NCBI RefSeq assembly: GCF_004078655.1
Contig: NZ_RZNC01000003.1
Location: 310,001-374,000, forward strand
Length of the DNA: 64,000 bases
DNA from: Labedella populi
GTDB taxonomy: Bacteria > Actinomycetota > Actinomycetes > Actinomycetales > Microbacteriaceae
Direction: 5' to 3'
Below, piece by piece: positions 1-7,623 of the stretch (the stretch's first letter is position 1; the number at the start of each line of letters is the position of its first letter). Under the pieces are notes generated by a model. It was not told where the DNA came from. It ran no database searches and was given only the letters and a program-made list of their open reading frames with translations. Both the position numbers and the translations under genes were made by a program.

Positions 1-819
1 ACCGACGGACGGGATGACCTCGAGCTCGGCGTCCGCGAACAGGTCCCGCAGCCGGTGCTGAGCGGCGACGGGCGTGATGTCGTCACGCTCGGCGGCCACG
101 AGAAGGGTCGGGACGCCGATCCGCTCGGCGACCATGCTCACGTCGTTCGACACGGACGCCCTGAACGCCTCGAGCACGACGCGCCGCGACGCGAAGCCCG
201 AGAAGTAGAGCTGGTGCTGCGCGTGTATCCACGCCCGCAGCGATCTCTCGCGCGTCTTCACCATAGCCTCGCTCATGACCCGGACGATGACGCGATTGCG
301 CAGGAGGGCGAAGCCCAGGCGTTCGGGAAGCGCGGCGGCGATCCAGTAATAGAACACCGCGAGCCGTGTGAGGACGCCGCGGGGCCCGGAGAGTGCGGGA
401 GCCGCGATGGGATTCACGAGAATGAGAGCCGGGGTCTCGAGCCCGTCGGCGACGGCCGTCGACGCGACGATCGAGCCGAACGAGTGGCCGAGCACGATCG
501 CCCCTCCCCCCGGCGCGACGGCGGCGACGAATGCGCGCAACCACCGGGAGTAGCCTGCGATGTCGTGGCCGTCGGCGAGGGCGGCCGACGATCCGAACCC
601 CGGCAGATCGGGAGCGATGAGTCGGTACCCGTCGAGGTGGGCGACGACGGGCTCGAGACCGTGATGGTCGCCTCTGAACCCGTGGACGAGGACGACCGTG
701 ATCGGCGCGTCCGGTCGACCGTACTCCCACCAGGCCGTTGAGCTCTCGAGCACCGTCGTCGCGTGCTCGGTGACGGGGACGCGGCGCAGCAGAGCCTCGT
801 AGGGGGAAGTCGCGACCAT
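1..819 (-). CDS. alpha/beta hydrolase, 3' end cut by window edge
   Basis: This is an open frame of about 273 residues running off the left edge. It starts at an ATG preceded by the strong ribosome binding site GGAGG. The alpha/beta hydrolase fold is recognisable: an oxyanion-hole HGF near residue 46, the nucleophile elbow GHSFGS with Ser near 113, and a strand followed by the acid-bearing AERDD near 245. The catalytic His should lie beyond the edge. The substrate cannot be inferred; esterases, lipases and haloalkane-type hydrolases share this layout. A GC-rich Arg-rich frame on the other strand is its shadow. The gene is divergent from the exonuclease at 923. Confidence 0.85.
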   Translation of the reverse strand, partial: MVATSPYEALLRRVPVTEHATTVLESSTAWWEYGRPDAPITVVLVHGFRGDHHGLEPVVAHLDGYRLIAPDLPGFGSSAALADGHDIAGYSRWLRAFVAAVAPGGGAIVLGHSFGSIVASTAVADGLETPALILVNPIAAPALSGPRGVLTRLAVFYYWIAAALPERLGFALLRNRVIVRVMSEAMVKTRERSLRAWIHAQHQLYFSGFASRRVVLEAFRASVSNDVSMVAERIGVPTLLVAAERDDITPVAAQHRLRDLFADAELEVIPSVG

Positions 820-910
820 GGGACCTCCAGTTTAGGGGTCACGGCGAAGCCGGGACGACTCGAGCTCCGACTCGCCCGGCTGCTGACGGTCCCGCGTCGG
901 TGGTGCCGTT

Positions 911-916
911 TATCGT
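911..916 (+). promoter_or_regulatory. -10 box TATCGT, leaderless start of exonuclease
   Basis: TATCGT fits the actinobacterial TANNNT consensus and is separated from the GTG at 923 by 6 nt, so the predicted +1 is the G of the start codon. No clear -35 box is seen. Confidence 0.45.
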
Positions 917-922
917 GACAAC

Positions 923-1624
923 GTGGACAGCGAAACACCCTCCCCGTGGTGGTCGACCCTCGGGGTCTTCGATCTCGAGACGACCGGGCTCGATACGAGC
1001 ACAGCCCGCATCGTGAGCGCGCATGTCGGCCTTCTCGATGCCGACGGGCACGTCGTCCGTAGCCGGGACTGGCTCGCCGATCCGGGTGTGCCGATTCCCG
1101 AGCAGGCCACGGCGGTCCACGGGATCTCGACGGAACGAGCCCGAGCCGAGGGTCGTCCGGCCGCGACGGTGGTCGCCGAGATCATCGACGAACTCAACGC
1201 GCTGTTCGACGCGGGGATCCCCGTCGTCATCTACAACGCGCCGTACGATCTCTCCCTCTTGGCGGCGGAAGCGCGCCGTCACGGACACGAGCCGATCCAC
1301 GAGCCCGCACCGATCATCGACCCACTCGTGATCGACAAGGCGGTCGACCGTTATCGTCGCGGCAAGAGGACCCTCGCGGCGGCCGCCGGTTTCTACGGAG
1401 TCGATCTGTTGTCGGCGCATGAGGCGAGTTCCGACGCGATCGCCGCCGGTCGTGTCGCTCAAGCGATCGCCCGCGTCTACGCCGAAGCGCTCGATGTCGC
1501 CGCGCATCACCTGCACGGTCTCCAAGTCGACTGGTGCCGTTCGCAGGCCGAGAGTTTTCAGGACTACATGCGCCGCACGAAGGACCCGCAATTCGTCACG
1601 TCCGGCCTCTGGCCCGTGCGCTGA
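923..1624 (+). CDS. DEDDh 3'-5' exonuclease (DnaQ/epsilon-like)
   Basis: This 233-residue protein has the DEDDh exonuclease motifs in order: FDLETTGLD with Asp17 and Glu19, YNAPYDLSLL with Asp109, and HEASSDA with His166 and Asp171. Such domains hydrolyse DNA or RNA from the 3' end with two metal ions. There is no polymerase, BRCT or GIY-YIG extension, so it is a stand-alone exonuclease rather than a recognisable replicative epsilon subunit. It might trim nucleic acids or proofread, but its partner is unknown. The GTG start follows a -10 box by 6 nt and has no Shine-Dalgarno, suggesting a leaderless transcript. It converges on rpmE2 with a shared hairpin between them. Confidence 0.9.
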   Translation: MDSETPSPWWSTLGVFDLETTGLDTSTARIVSAHVGLLDADGHVVRSRDWLADPGVPIPEQATAVHGISTERARAEGRPAATVVAEIIDELNALFDAGIPVVIYNAPYDLSLLAAEARRHGHEPIHEPAPIIDPLVIDKAVDRYRRGKRTLAAAAGFYGVDLLSAHEASSDAIAAGRVAQAIARVYAEALDVAAHHLHGLQVDWCRSQAESFQDYMRRTKDPQFVTSGLWPVR

Positions 1625-1726
1625 CGACGCCGGCGCTTCGGGCGGACGTTGCCGCCCCGACCGCCGGTCCAGCCGCTCCGTTCCCTCGGCGGGTCGGCAC
1701 GGCCGGAACCGTCCGCACAGACGCGA

Positions 1727-1754
1727 ATGGCCGGTTCCCGAAGGAACCGGCCAT
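1727..1754 (-). terminator. Bidirectional hairpin terminator with UUCG loop
   Basis: A perfect 12-bp stem (ATGGCCGGTTCC and its complement) closes a 4-nt loop between the convergent exonuclease and rpmE2 genes. Read on the minus strand the loop is UUCG closed by C-G, an unusually stable tetraloop. No U tract follows on either strand, as is common in GC-rich actinobacteria. Confidence 0.75.
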
Positions 1755-1789
1755 CCGACTCGGTCATGCGCGGCACTGCCGCGGACGAC

Positions 1790-2041
1790 CTACTTGCCGA
1801 AGTTCTTGAAGCGCTGGTTGAACTTCTCGACGCGACCGGCCGAGTCCATGATGCGCTGCTTGCCCGTGTAGAACGGGTGCGACTCGGACGAGATCTCGAC
1901 GTCGATGACGGGGTACGTGTTCCCGTCCTCCCACTCGACGGTCTTGTCGCTCGACACCGTGGAACGCGTGAGGAACGACGCGCCCGAGGCGAGGTCGCGG
2001 AAAACGACGGCGTTGTACGTCGGGTGGATGTCAGTCTTCAT
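1790..2041 (-). CDS. rpmE2: 50S ribosomal protein L31 type B
   Basis: The 83-residue product begins [16 protein letters not shown] and ends [10 protein letters not shown], the classic type B L31 pattern. It contains no cysteine, so it is the zinc-free form that can replace the zinc-binding L31 in the ribosome. The start is set at the ATG preceded by AAGGA, not at an upstream in-frame ATG that would add 34 unrelated residues. In many bacteria this paralogue is repressed by Zur when zinc is plentiful, but I could not make out a convincing Zur operator in the upstream 216 bp. A TAAACT -10-like hexamer lies at 2213-2218. Confidence 0.95.
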   Translation of the reverse strand: MKTDIHPTYNAVVFRDLASGASFLTRSTVSSDKTVEWEDGNTYPVIDVEISSESHPFYTGKQRIMDSAGRVEKFNQRFKNFGK

Positions 2042-2257
2042 CGGAGGTCCTTGTTCATACGTTGTTGTGGTCGAGCACGGCTGGAGTCCGTACAGGTGGG
2101 ATCGAGCACCCCTCCGGAGGAGCGATGTTCGCCGACGATCCAATCGGTGTCGGACGCCTGTTCGCCTCGCGAGGCTACGGCGCTGCCGAGCGGCGAGCGA
2201 GCCCGACTGTCGAGTTTATCAGAATCCCGTGACCTTGTGCGATCTCCGGGGACACGG

Positions 2258-3040
2258 TCAGACCGCGCGAGCCGAGAAACGCCCGTCGCGCTCGTCGAGT
2301 TCGATGGAGAGTCCGAACGTCGCCGTGAGGCTCTCGGAGGTGAGCGACTCCGAGATCGGTCCGCTCGCGACGATCCCGCCTCCCGAGATGAGGAGGGCGT
2401 GCGTGAATCCCGGCGGGATCTCCTCGACGTGGTGCGTGACCATCACGATGGCAGGTGAGTCGTCGGCGCGCGCGAAACCGCTCAACAACCCGACGAGTTC
2501 CTCTCGGGCACCGAGGTCGAGACTCGCGGCGGGCTCGTCGAGGAGCAGGAGCTCGGGGTCCGTCATCACGCTCCGCGCGATCTGGACACGCTTCTGCTCG
2601 CCGTCGCTCAGCGACCCGAAGTGTCGATCGGCGAGGCCGTCGAGTCGCCATTCCGCGAGAACGCGGTGGGCACGCTTGAGGTCGATGTCCTCGTACGACT
2701 CGTTCCAGCGCCCTGTCACGGCGTAAGCCGCCGTGAGGACGACGTCGAGGACGGTCTCCGTCGAGGGGATGCGTCGCGACATCGCCGTCGACGCGAGACC
2801 CACCCGCGACCGCATCTCGAAGACGTCGACACGCCCGAGGCGATTTCCGAGGAGCTCGACGGTGCCGCTCGTCGGGAACATGAAGCTCGAGGCGAGCTGG
2901 AGCAGCGTCGTCTTCCCCGCGCCGTTCGGACCGAGGATGACCCACCGCTGATCGTCGGTGACCGTCCAGTCCACATCGTGGAGGATGGAATTGCCGTTGC
3001 GGACGACGGACACAGCTGAGAGATCGAGAACCGACGACAT
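2258..3040 (-). CDS. ABC transporter ATP-binding protein (orphan ATPase)
   Basis: This is a 260-residue single ABC ATPase domain: Walker A GPNGAGKTT at 37-45, signature LSDGEQKR at 144-151, Walker B LLLLDEP at 164-170, and the switch His in VTHH. No membrane permease or solute-binding protein is adjacent, so it either works with a permease encoded elsewhere or is a soluble ATPase. It resembles the ModF/YlmA-like group with one NBD and no partner, but I am not certain. The start is the ATG at 3040; an in-frame extension of 33 Arg-rich residues is rejected. It lies 41 nt downstream of glgA on the same strand but has its own -10 box. Confidence 0.85.
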   Translation of the reverse strand: MSSVLDLSAVSVVRNGNSILHDVDWTVTDDQRWVILGPNGAGKTTLLQLASSFMFPTSGTVELLGNRLGRVDVFEMRSRVGLASTAMSRRIPSTETVLDVVLTAAYAVTGRWNESYEDIDLKRAHRVLAEWRLDGLADRHFGSLSDGEQKRVQIARSVMTDPELLLLDEPAASLDLGAREELVGLLSGFARADDSPAIVMVTHHVEEIPPGFTHALLISGGGIVASGPISESLTSESLTATFGLSIELDERDGRFSARAV

Positions 3041-3047
3041 GCTCTCT

Positions 3048-3053
3048 AGCCTA
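3048..3053 (-). promoter_or_regulatory. -10 box TAGGCT before ABC ATPase
   Basis: TAGGCT on the minus strand ends 7 nt before the ATG at 3040, predicting a transcript with zero or one leader base. The same hexamer appears at matching distance before polA, pip and the DUF885 gene. Confidence 0.45.
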
Positions 3054-3081
3054 TCGGCCGCGCGCGTCCGATACCGCCCGA

Positions 3082-4266
3082 TCAACGCCCGGAGACCGCG
3101 GCGTACAGGGCGCGCGTGTCGTCCGCGATGCGCTGCCAACTGAACATCTCCTCCGCCCGCTTCCGTCCAGCGGCTCCCATGTCGGCCGCTCGTGGGTCTG
3201 CCACGATCCGAGTGAGCGCATCGGCGAGATCCGTCACGAACCGGTCAGGGTCGACCGGTGTTCCCGTTCCGTCGGTGACCTGCTCGATCGGGACGAGGAG
3301 CCCGGTCTCACCGTCCGCGACGACCTCGGGGATGCCTCCCGTCGCGGATCCCACGACCGGAGCGCCACAGGCCATCGCCTCGAGATTCACGATTCCGAGC
3401 GGCTCGTACACCGAGGGACAGACGAAGGCCGTGGCGCTCGTGAGGATCGCGCACAGTTCGCGGCGCGCGAGCATCCGATCGATCCACACGACTCCTGATC
3501 GCGTCTGCTGGAGTTCCCGGACTCCCGCTTCGACCTCCGCGAGGATCTCGGGGGTGTCGGGGGCGCCGGCGCACAGCACGAGCTGGACGTCGTCCGGAAG
3601 GGCCTTCGCGGCCCTGAGCAGGTACGGCAATCCCTTCTGGCGGGTGATGCGCCCCACGAACACGATCGACGGCTTGTCCGGGTCGATACCCGAGGCACGC
3701 ACGAAGTCGGGATCGTCGACGGGACGCCATTCGTCGAGGTCGATGCCGTTGTATATCACCTCGACTTTCGCAGGATCAAGCCCCGGGTAGCTCCGGAGGA
3801 TGTCCGCGCGCATCCCGCCACTCACGGCGACGACGGCCGCCGCCGATTCGAACGCCGTCTTCTCGATCCAGCTCGACACCCGGTATCCGCCCCCGAGTTG
3901 CTCGGCCTTCCACGGCCGGAGCGGCTCGAGGCTGTGCGCCGTGACAACGTGCGGAATGCCGTGCAGGAGGCTCGCGATGTGTCCGGCGCCATTGGCGTAC
4001 CAGGTGTGGGAGTGCACGAGATCGGCACCCGCGCAGTCCTGCGCCATCTGCAGGTCGGTCCCAAGCGTCCCGATCGCCGCGTTCGCCGACGATAGCTCAG
4101 AGGGGACTCGGTAGGCGTACGTATCCGGTGCCTCTCGATCGGCGCCGAAGCAACGGACGGAGACGTCGATGTCGGCCCTCAGGGCCTTCACGAGCTCGGT
4201 GACGTGCACCCCCGCTCCCCCATAGATCTCCGGTGGATACTCCCGTGTCAGCAGGTCGACTCGCAT
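3082..4266 (-). CDS. glgA: Glycogen synthase, actinobacterial GT4 type
   Basis: This 394-residue GT-B glycosyltransferase has an N-terminal acceptor domain opening PPEIYGGAGVH (11-21). Its C-terminal nucleotide-sugar domain has VGRITRQKG (Arg206, Lys211) and the E-x7-E retaining motif, Glu288 and Glu296 in YEPLGIVNLEAMACG. This matches the actinobacterial GlgA family; the M. tuberculosis homologue Rv1212c (GlgM) makes maltose-1-phosphate from ADP-glucose, so the true product could be glycogen or alpha-maltose-1-phosphate. The long upstream in-frame extension overlaps glgC on the other strand and is discarded. The divergent glgC supplies its ADP-glucose substrate. Confidence 0.93.
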   Translation of the reverse strand: MRVDLLTREYPPEIYGGAGVHVTELVKALRADIDVSVRCFGADREAPDTYAYRVPSELSSANAAIGTLGTDLQMAQDCAGADLVHSHTWYANGAGHIASLLHGIPHVVTAHSLEPLRPWKAEQLGGGYRVSSWIEKTAFESAAAVVAVSGGMRADILRSYPGLDPAKVEVIYNGIDLDEWRPVDDPDFVRASGIDPDKPSIVFVGRITRQKGLPYLLRAAKALPDDVQLVLCAGAPDTPEILAEVEAGVRELQQTRSGVVWIDRMLARRELCAILTSATAFVCPSVYEPLGIVNLEAMACGAPVVGSATGGIPEVVADGETGLLVPIEQVTDGTGTPVDPDRFVTDLADALTRIVADPRAADMGAAGRKRAEEMFSWQRIADDTRALYAAVSGR

Positions 4267-4272
4267 TCTCCG

Positions 4273-4278
4273 ACGGTA
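4273..4278 (-). promoter_or_regulatory. -10 box TACCGT, leaderless start of glgA
   Basis: The hexamer ends 6 nt before the glgA ATG, so +1 is predicted at the A of ATG (4266). The matching -35 region falls on the glgC -10 box, so the two promoters overlap. Confidence 0.45.
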
Positions 4279-4299
4279 GTACACCTCCCACTCCTCCTC

Positions 4300-4305
4300 T
4301 AGGGT
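4300..4305 (+). promoter_or_regulatory. -10 box TAGGGT, leaderless start of glgC
   Basis: TAGGGT ends 6 nt before the glgC ATG at 4312, predicting that the mRNA starts at the A of ATG. A Shine-Dalgarno is not needed in that case, and the GGG run here is too close to the start to act as one. Confidence 0.45.
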
Positions 4306-4311
4306 GGGGGC

Positions 4312-5556
4312 ATGCCTGCAACGAAGAAGGTCTTCGGAATCGTCCTCGCCGGCGGTGAGGGCAAGAGACTCATGCCCCTCACGGCCGACCGCGCGAAACC
4401 CGCAGTGCCTTTCGCCGGTCAGTACCGGCTCATCGACTTCGCCCTGTCGAATCTCATCAACTCCGGTCTCACCCAGATCGTGGTGCTGACGCAGTACAAG
4501 TCGCACAGCCTCGACCGCCACGTCTCGCAGACCTGGCGACTCTCGGGCCTGCTGAACTCCTACGTCGCCTCCGTCCCGGCGCAGCAGCGTCTCGGGAAGC
4601 GGTGGTTCTCGGGTTCCGCAGATGCGATCCTCCAGAGCCTCAACCTGATCCGCGACGAGAAGCCCGACATCGTCGTCGTCGTCGGTGCGGATCACGTCTA
4701 CCGCATGGACTTCAACGACATGATCGAGGCGCACATCGCCTCCGGCAAGCCGGCGACCGTCGCCGCGATCCGTCAGCCGATCGAGTTGAGCGACCAGTTC
4801 GGCGTCATCGACGTGCAGCCGGACGACCCGACCGCGATCCGCGAGTTCCTCGAGAAGCCCATCAATGCGACGGGTCTCGCCGACGCGCCCCACGAGGTCT
4901 TCGCCTCGATGGGCAACTACGTGTTCGACGCCGACGCCCTCATCGAGGCCGTCACCGTCGATGGCGAATCGACGACGTCCAACCACGACATGGGCGGCGA
5001 CATCGTGCCCTACTTCGTTGGCAATGGTCAGGCCGGCGTCTACGACTTCAAGCGCAATGACGTCCCCGGCTCGACGAATCGCGACCGCGCCTACTGGCGC
5101 GACGTCGGAACCATCGACAGCTTCTTCGAGGCCCACCAGGACCTCATCTCGACGCTGCCGATCTTCAATCTCTACAACGCGGCGTGGCCGATCTTCTCGC
5201 AGCAGTTGAACTCGCCGCCGGCGAAGTTCGTCCGCGACGCCCGCGGCAACCTCGGCGAGACGATCGACTCGATCGTCTCGCTCGGTTCGCTCATCTCCGG
5301 GGCGCACATCGAACGCAGCGTGCTCGGCTCGTGGGCCCTCATCGAGTCCGGCGCGACGGTCGTCGATTCCGTACTGTTCGACCGGGTGACGATCCGCCCC
5401 GATGCCGTCGTGCAACGCGCCATCCTCGACAAGGAGGTCGTCGTCGAGCCCGGTGCGCAGATCGGCGTCGACCACGATCGCGACCGCGCACGCGGATTCA
5501 CCGTGACCGACTCCGGGCTCACTGTGGTGGGCAAGGGGGTCAGGGTCGTCCCGTGA
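4312..5556 (+). CDS. glgC: Glucose-1-phosphate adenylyltransferase
   Basis: The 414-residue enzyme makes ADP-glucose from glucose-1-phosphate and ATP, the committed step of bacterial glycogen synthesis. The N-terminal nucleotidyltransferase domain opens with [17 protein letters not shown] (8-24) and includes the DRAKPAVPF and GADHVYRMD motifs; the C-terminal third shows hexapeptide-like repeats of a left-handed beta helix. Length is typical of the family. It is divergent from glgA across 45 bp, and its TGA overlaps the GTG of serB by the GTGA arrangement, so the two are probably co-translated. ADP-glucose pyrophosphorylases are usually controlled allosterically; effector specificity cannot be read from the sequence. 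Confidence 0.96.
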   Translation: MPATKKVFGIVLAGGEGKRLMPLTADRAKPAVPFAGQYRLIDFALSNLINSGLTQIVVLTQYKSHSLDRHVSQTWRLSGLLNSYVASVPAQQRLGKRWFSGSADAILQSLNLIRDEKPDIVVVVGADHVYRMDFNDMIEAHIASGKPATVAAIRQPIELSDQFGVIDVQPDDPTAIREFLEKPINATGLADAPHEVFASMGNYVFDADALIEAVTVDGESTTSNHDMGGDIVPYFVGNGQAGVYDFKRNDVPGSTNRDRAYWRDVGTIDSFFEAHQDLISTLPIFNLYNAAWPIFSQQLNSPPAKFVRDARGNLGETIDSIVSLGSLISGAHIERSVLGSWALIESGATVVDSVLFDRVTIRPDAVVQRAILDKEVVVEPGAQIGVDHDRDRARGFTVTDSGLTVVGKGVRVVP

Positions 5557-6224
5557 CCGCTGTTCCATCCGCCGACGCGCCGACGCCGGCGTTCCTCGTC
5601 GTGCTCGACGTCGACTCGACCCTCATCGAGAACGAGGCGATCGAGCTGCTCGCCGAAGAGGCCGGAACGGTCGACCACGTGGCTCGAGTCACCGAACGGG
5701 CCATGCGGGGTGAGCTCGATTTCTCGGCGAGCCTCATCGAACGGGTCGCGACCCTGGAGGGACTGACGGTCGGAGTGTTCGACAGGGTCGCGCCACGCAT
5801 CGTCGTGACCACGGGCGTGGCTGAACTCGTCGCGGGCGTGCACACTGCGGGCGGAGCGGTCTGCGTCGTCTCGGGGGGCTTCCACGAGCTGCTCGACCCG
5901 CTCGCCTCTCGGCTCGGACTCGACGATTGGAAGGCCAATCGTCTCGCAACGGACGAGGGTGCGCTGACCGGACGCGTGGACGGACCGATCGTCGATGCGG
6001 AGGCGAAGGCCGTCGCCTTGCGCGGTTGGGCCTCCCGCTGGGGGATCCCACTCGAGCGGACCGTCGCGATCGGAGATGGTGCGAACGACCTCCGTATGAT
6101 GGCGGCCGCGGGTCTCGGCGTCGCCTTCGACGCGAAGCCGGCGGTGCGCGCGGCGGCAGACGTCGTCCTCCGAGATCGAGACCTCTCCGCCGTGCTCCCC
6201 CTGCTCGGACTCCCCCGGGCGTGA
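5553..6224 (+). CDS. serB: Phosphoserine phosphatase (HAD family)
   Basis: This 223-residue HAD phosphatase releases serine from phosphoserine. Motif I is LDVDST, with nucleophile Asp19 and acid Asp21; motif II is the Ser in VVSGGF near 107; the metal-binding motif is GDGANDL at 174-180. The ACT domain found on longer actinobacterial SerB proteins is absent. The GTG start overlaps the glgC stop as GTGA. The in-frame upstream extension lies inside glgC and is rejected. Its stop codon TGA forms the loop of the downstream hairpin. Linking serine synthesis to ADP-glucose synthesis by overlap is notable, but I infer no regulatory meaning from it. Confidence 0.92.
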   Translation: MTAVPSADAPTPAFLVVLDVDSTLIENEAIELLAEEAGTVDHVARVTERAMRGELDFSASLIERVATLEGLTVGVFDRVAPRIVVTTGVAELVAGVHTAGGAVCVVSGGFHELLDPLASRLGLDDWKANRLATDEGALTGRVDGPIVDAEAKAVALRGWASRWGIPLERTVAIGDGANDLRMMAAAGLGVAFDAKPAVRAAADVVLRDRDLSAVLPLLGLPRA

Positions 6225-6232
6225 CGCCCGGG
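6214..6232 (+). terminator. Hairpin whose loop is the serB stop codon
   Basis: CCCGGGCG and CGCCCGGG form a perfect 8-bp stem, and the 3-nt loop is the serB TGA. It lies between convergent serB and fabG (18-nt gap) and can fold on both strands. Confidence 0.55.
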
Positions 6233-6242
6233 CGAGGTCGGG

Positions 6243-6953
6243 TCAGTGACCCATACCGAGGCCTCCGTCGACGGGGATGACCGCGCCCGAGATGTAGCCC
6301 GCGTCATCGCTCGACAGCCATGCGACGACCTTCGCGACCTCCGACGCCGTCGCATACCGACCGGCCGGGATGGACTTCAAGTACTCGGCCCGCTGCTCTG
6401 CGGGCAGCGCATCCGTCATGTCGGTCTCGATGAAGCCCGGTGCGACGACGTTCGCCGTGATGCCGCGCGCGCCGAGTTCGCGCGTGATCGAACGCGCCAT
6501 GCCGACGAGGCCTGCCTTCGACGACGCGTAGTTCACCTGGCCGGGAGAGCCGTAGAGGCCGACAACGCTCGAGATGAGCACGATGCGCCCGAAGCGCGCC
6601 TTGAGCATCCCCTTGGACGCTCGTTTGACGACGCGGAAGGACCCGCCGAGATTCGTGTCGACGACGCGATCGAAGTCGTCGTCGGACATACGCATGATGA
6701 GGGTGTCGGCAGTGATGCCCGCGTTCGAGACGAGCACCTCGACCGGTCCGAGCTCTCGCTCGACCTCCGCGAAAGCCGCATCGACGGAGGCCGTGTCGGT
6801 CACGTCGGCGCGCACGGTGAGCGCGCCCTCCGGTCCCGATCCGGATCGGGCGGTCACGGCGACGCGGTGGCCGGCCGCGACGAACTCCTCGGCGATCGAG
6901 AAGCCGATGCCCCTGTTTCCGCCGGTGACGAGGACGGTGCGTGCAGTAGTCAT
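6243..6953 (-). CDS. fabG: 3-oxoacyl-ACP reductase, SDR family
   Basis: This classical short-chain dehydrogenase of 236 residues has the cofactor motif TGGNRGIG (10-17), NNAG-like SNAG near 76, and the catalytic set Asn101, Ser129, Tyr142, Lys146 in NYASSKAG. The C-terminus closes VIPVDGGLGMGH, as in FabG. It reduces 3-oxoacyl-ACP with NADPH in fatty acid elongation; an alternative SDR substrate is possible because no other fab gene is adjacent. The ATG at 6953 is chosen; the upstream frame adds 23 non-conserved residues. It is divergent from the DUF3099 gene, with a symmetric dyad between them that carries a -10 box for each. Confidence 0.9.
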   Translation of the reverse strand: MTTARTVLVTGGNRGIGFSIAEEFVAAGHRVAVTARSGSGPEGALTVRADVTDTASVDAAFAEVERELGPVEVLVSNAGITADTLIMRMSDDDFDRVVDTNLGGSFRVVKRASKGMLKARFGRIVLISSVVGLYGSPGQVNYASSKAGLVGMARSITRELGARGITANVVAPGFIETDMTDALPAEQRAEYLKSIPAGRYATASEVAKVVAWLSSDDAGYISGAVIPVDGGLGMGH

Positions 6954-7052
6954 GAGATCCAATCCGAGCGATCGTGCGAGTGCGGGCATCCGGTGGTCGG
7001 AGGAGCCGATTCGAGGATGCAAGGGGGCCGTGAAGGTTGCCCCGGCCGCCTT

Positions 7053-7079
7053 ACAGCCTAGGAGATGGACGTAGGCTGT
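7053..7079. promoter_or_regulatory. Symmetric divergent -10 boxes in an inverted repeat
   Basis: ACAGCCTA (7053-7060) and TAGGCTGT (7072-7079) are perfect complements separated by 11 nt. Each arm contains TAGGCT, on the minus strand at 7055-7060 (towards fabG) and on the plus strand at 7072-7077 (towards the DUF3099 gene). The same dyad could also be an operator. Confidence 0.4.
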
Positions 7080-7081
7080 TC

Positions 7082-7402
7082 ATGACGATGAAACAACCAT
7101 CCATCACCTCCCTCCCGGTGTCGCCAGACGAGGAGCGCCGGAGCAGGATGCGCAAGTATTCGATCGCGATGAGCGTTCGGATGGCGTGCATCGTGCTCGT
7201 CTTCGTCGTGCCCGGATGGTGGATGTGGGTCTTCGCCCTCGGCGCGATCGTGCTCCCCTACATCGCCGTGGTGCTCGCGAACGTCAGCGACAACAGGGCC
7301 GGGCGCGTCGACGCGCCGGGCCCCGTCCCGTACCGGGCGATCGAGCCGCTGCCGGAGGACCTTCCTCCGATGCCGGATCGGCCGGCCGGAGACGACCGGT
7401 GA
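7082..7402 (+). CDS. DUF3099 domain membrane protein
   Basis: The 106-residue product carries the DUF3099 opening QPSITSLPVSPDEERRSRM followed by a hydrophobic block, about residues 36-69, long enough for two membrane spans, and a Pro-rich cytoplasmic-looking tail. The family is found in actinobacteria and has no assigned function. The start could be the ATG at 7082 or at 7088; the nearby TAGGCT box would place +1 near 7084 and so favour 7088. Its stop overlaps the next gene as GTGA, which ties it to the 74-residue protein and SURF1. A role near the respiratory chain is inference from position only. Confidence 0.85.
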   Translation: MTMKQPSITSLPVSPDEERRSRMRKYSIAMSVRMACIVLVFVVPGWWMWVFALGAIVLPYIAVVLANVSDNRAGRVDAPGPVPYRAIEPLPEDLPPMPDRPAGDDR

Positions 7403-7623
7403 TCGGGCTCGGAACCGAGCCCGATCGACACACGTGCTCGCGGGCGGGCTGCCGCGCGGAGGCGTCGTCCCGCGTCGAATGGCGCAATCCCCGCATCCAC
7501 GGCCCCGAGCGCACCAAGGTGTGGCTCGCATGCGACGAGCACGTCGGCTACCTCCGGGACTTCCTCGGAGCCCGCGACTTCCCCGTCACGGTGCGCCCTC
7601 TCGAGCCGAGGGCCTCGTCGTGA
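7399..7623 (+). CDS. 74-residue conserved protein with Cys/His cluster
   Basis: I do not recognise a named family. The GTG start overlaps the DUF3099 stop (GTGA) and the stop overlaps the SURF1 start (GTGA), so it is translated as the middle gene of a three-gene unit. The sequence holds C-x4-C (Cys13, Cys18) and C-x2-H (Cys45, His48), a spacing compatible with one small zinc site. It also has two conserved-looking blocks, EWRNPRIHGP and VWLACDEHVGYLRDFL. It is soluble, with no membrane segment or signal peptide. Base composition and codon use match its neighbours. Metal binding is a guess from spacing. Confidence 0.75.
   Translation: MIGLGTEPDRHTCSRAGCRAEASSRVEWRNPRIHGPERTKVWLACDEHVGYLRDFLGARDFPVTVRPLEPRASS

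Noticed and set aside
2042-2257. A Zur operator upstream of L31 type B
   Set aside because: Family knowledge suggests Zur control, but I could not find a convincing palindrome matching Zur sites, only GC-rich 10-12 bp palindromes at 2111-2120 and 2164-2175.
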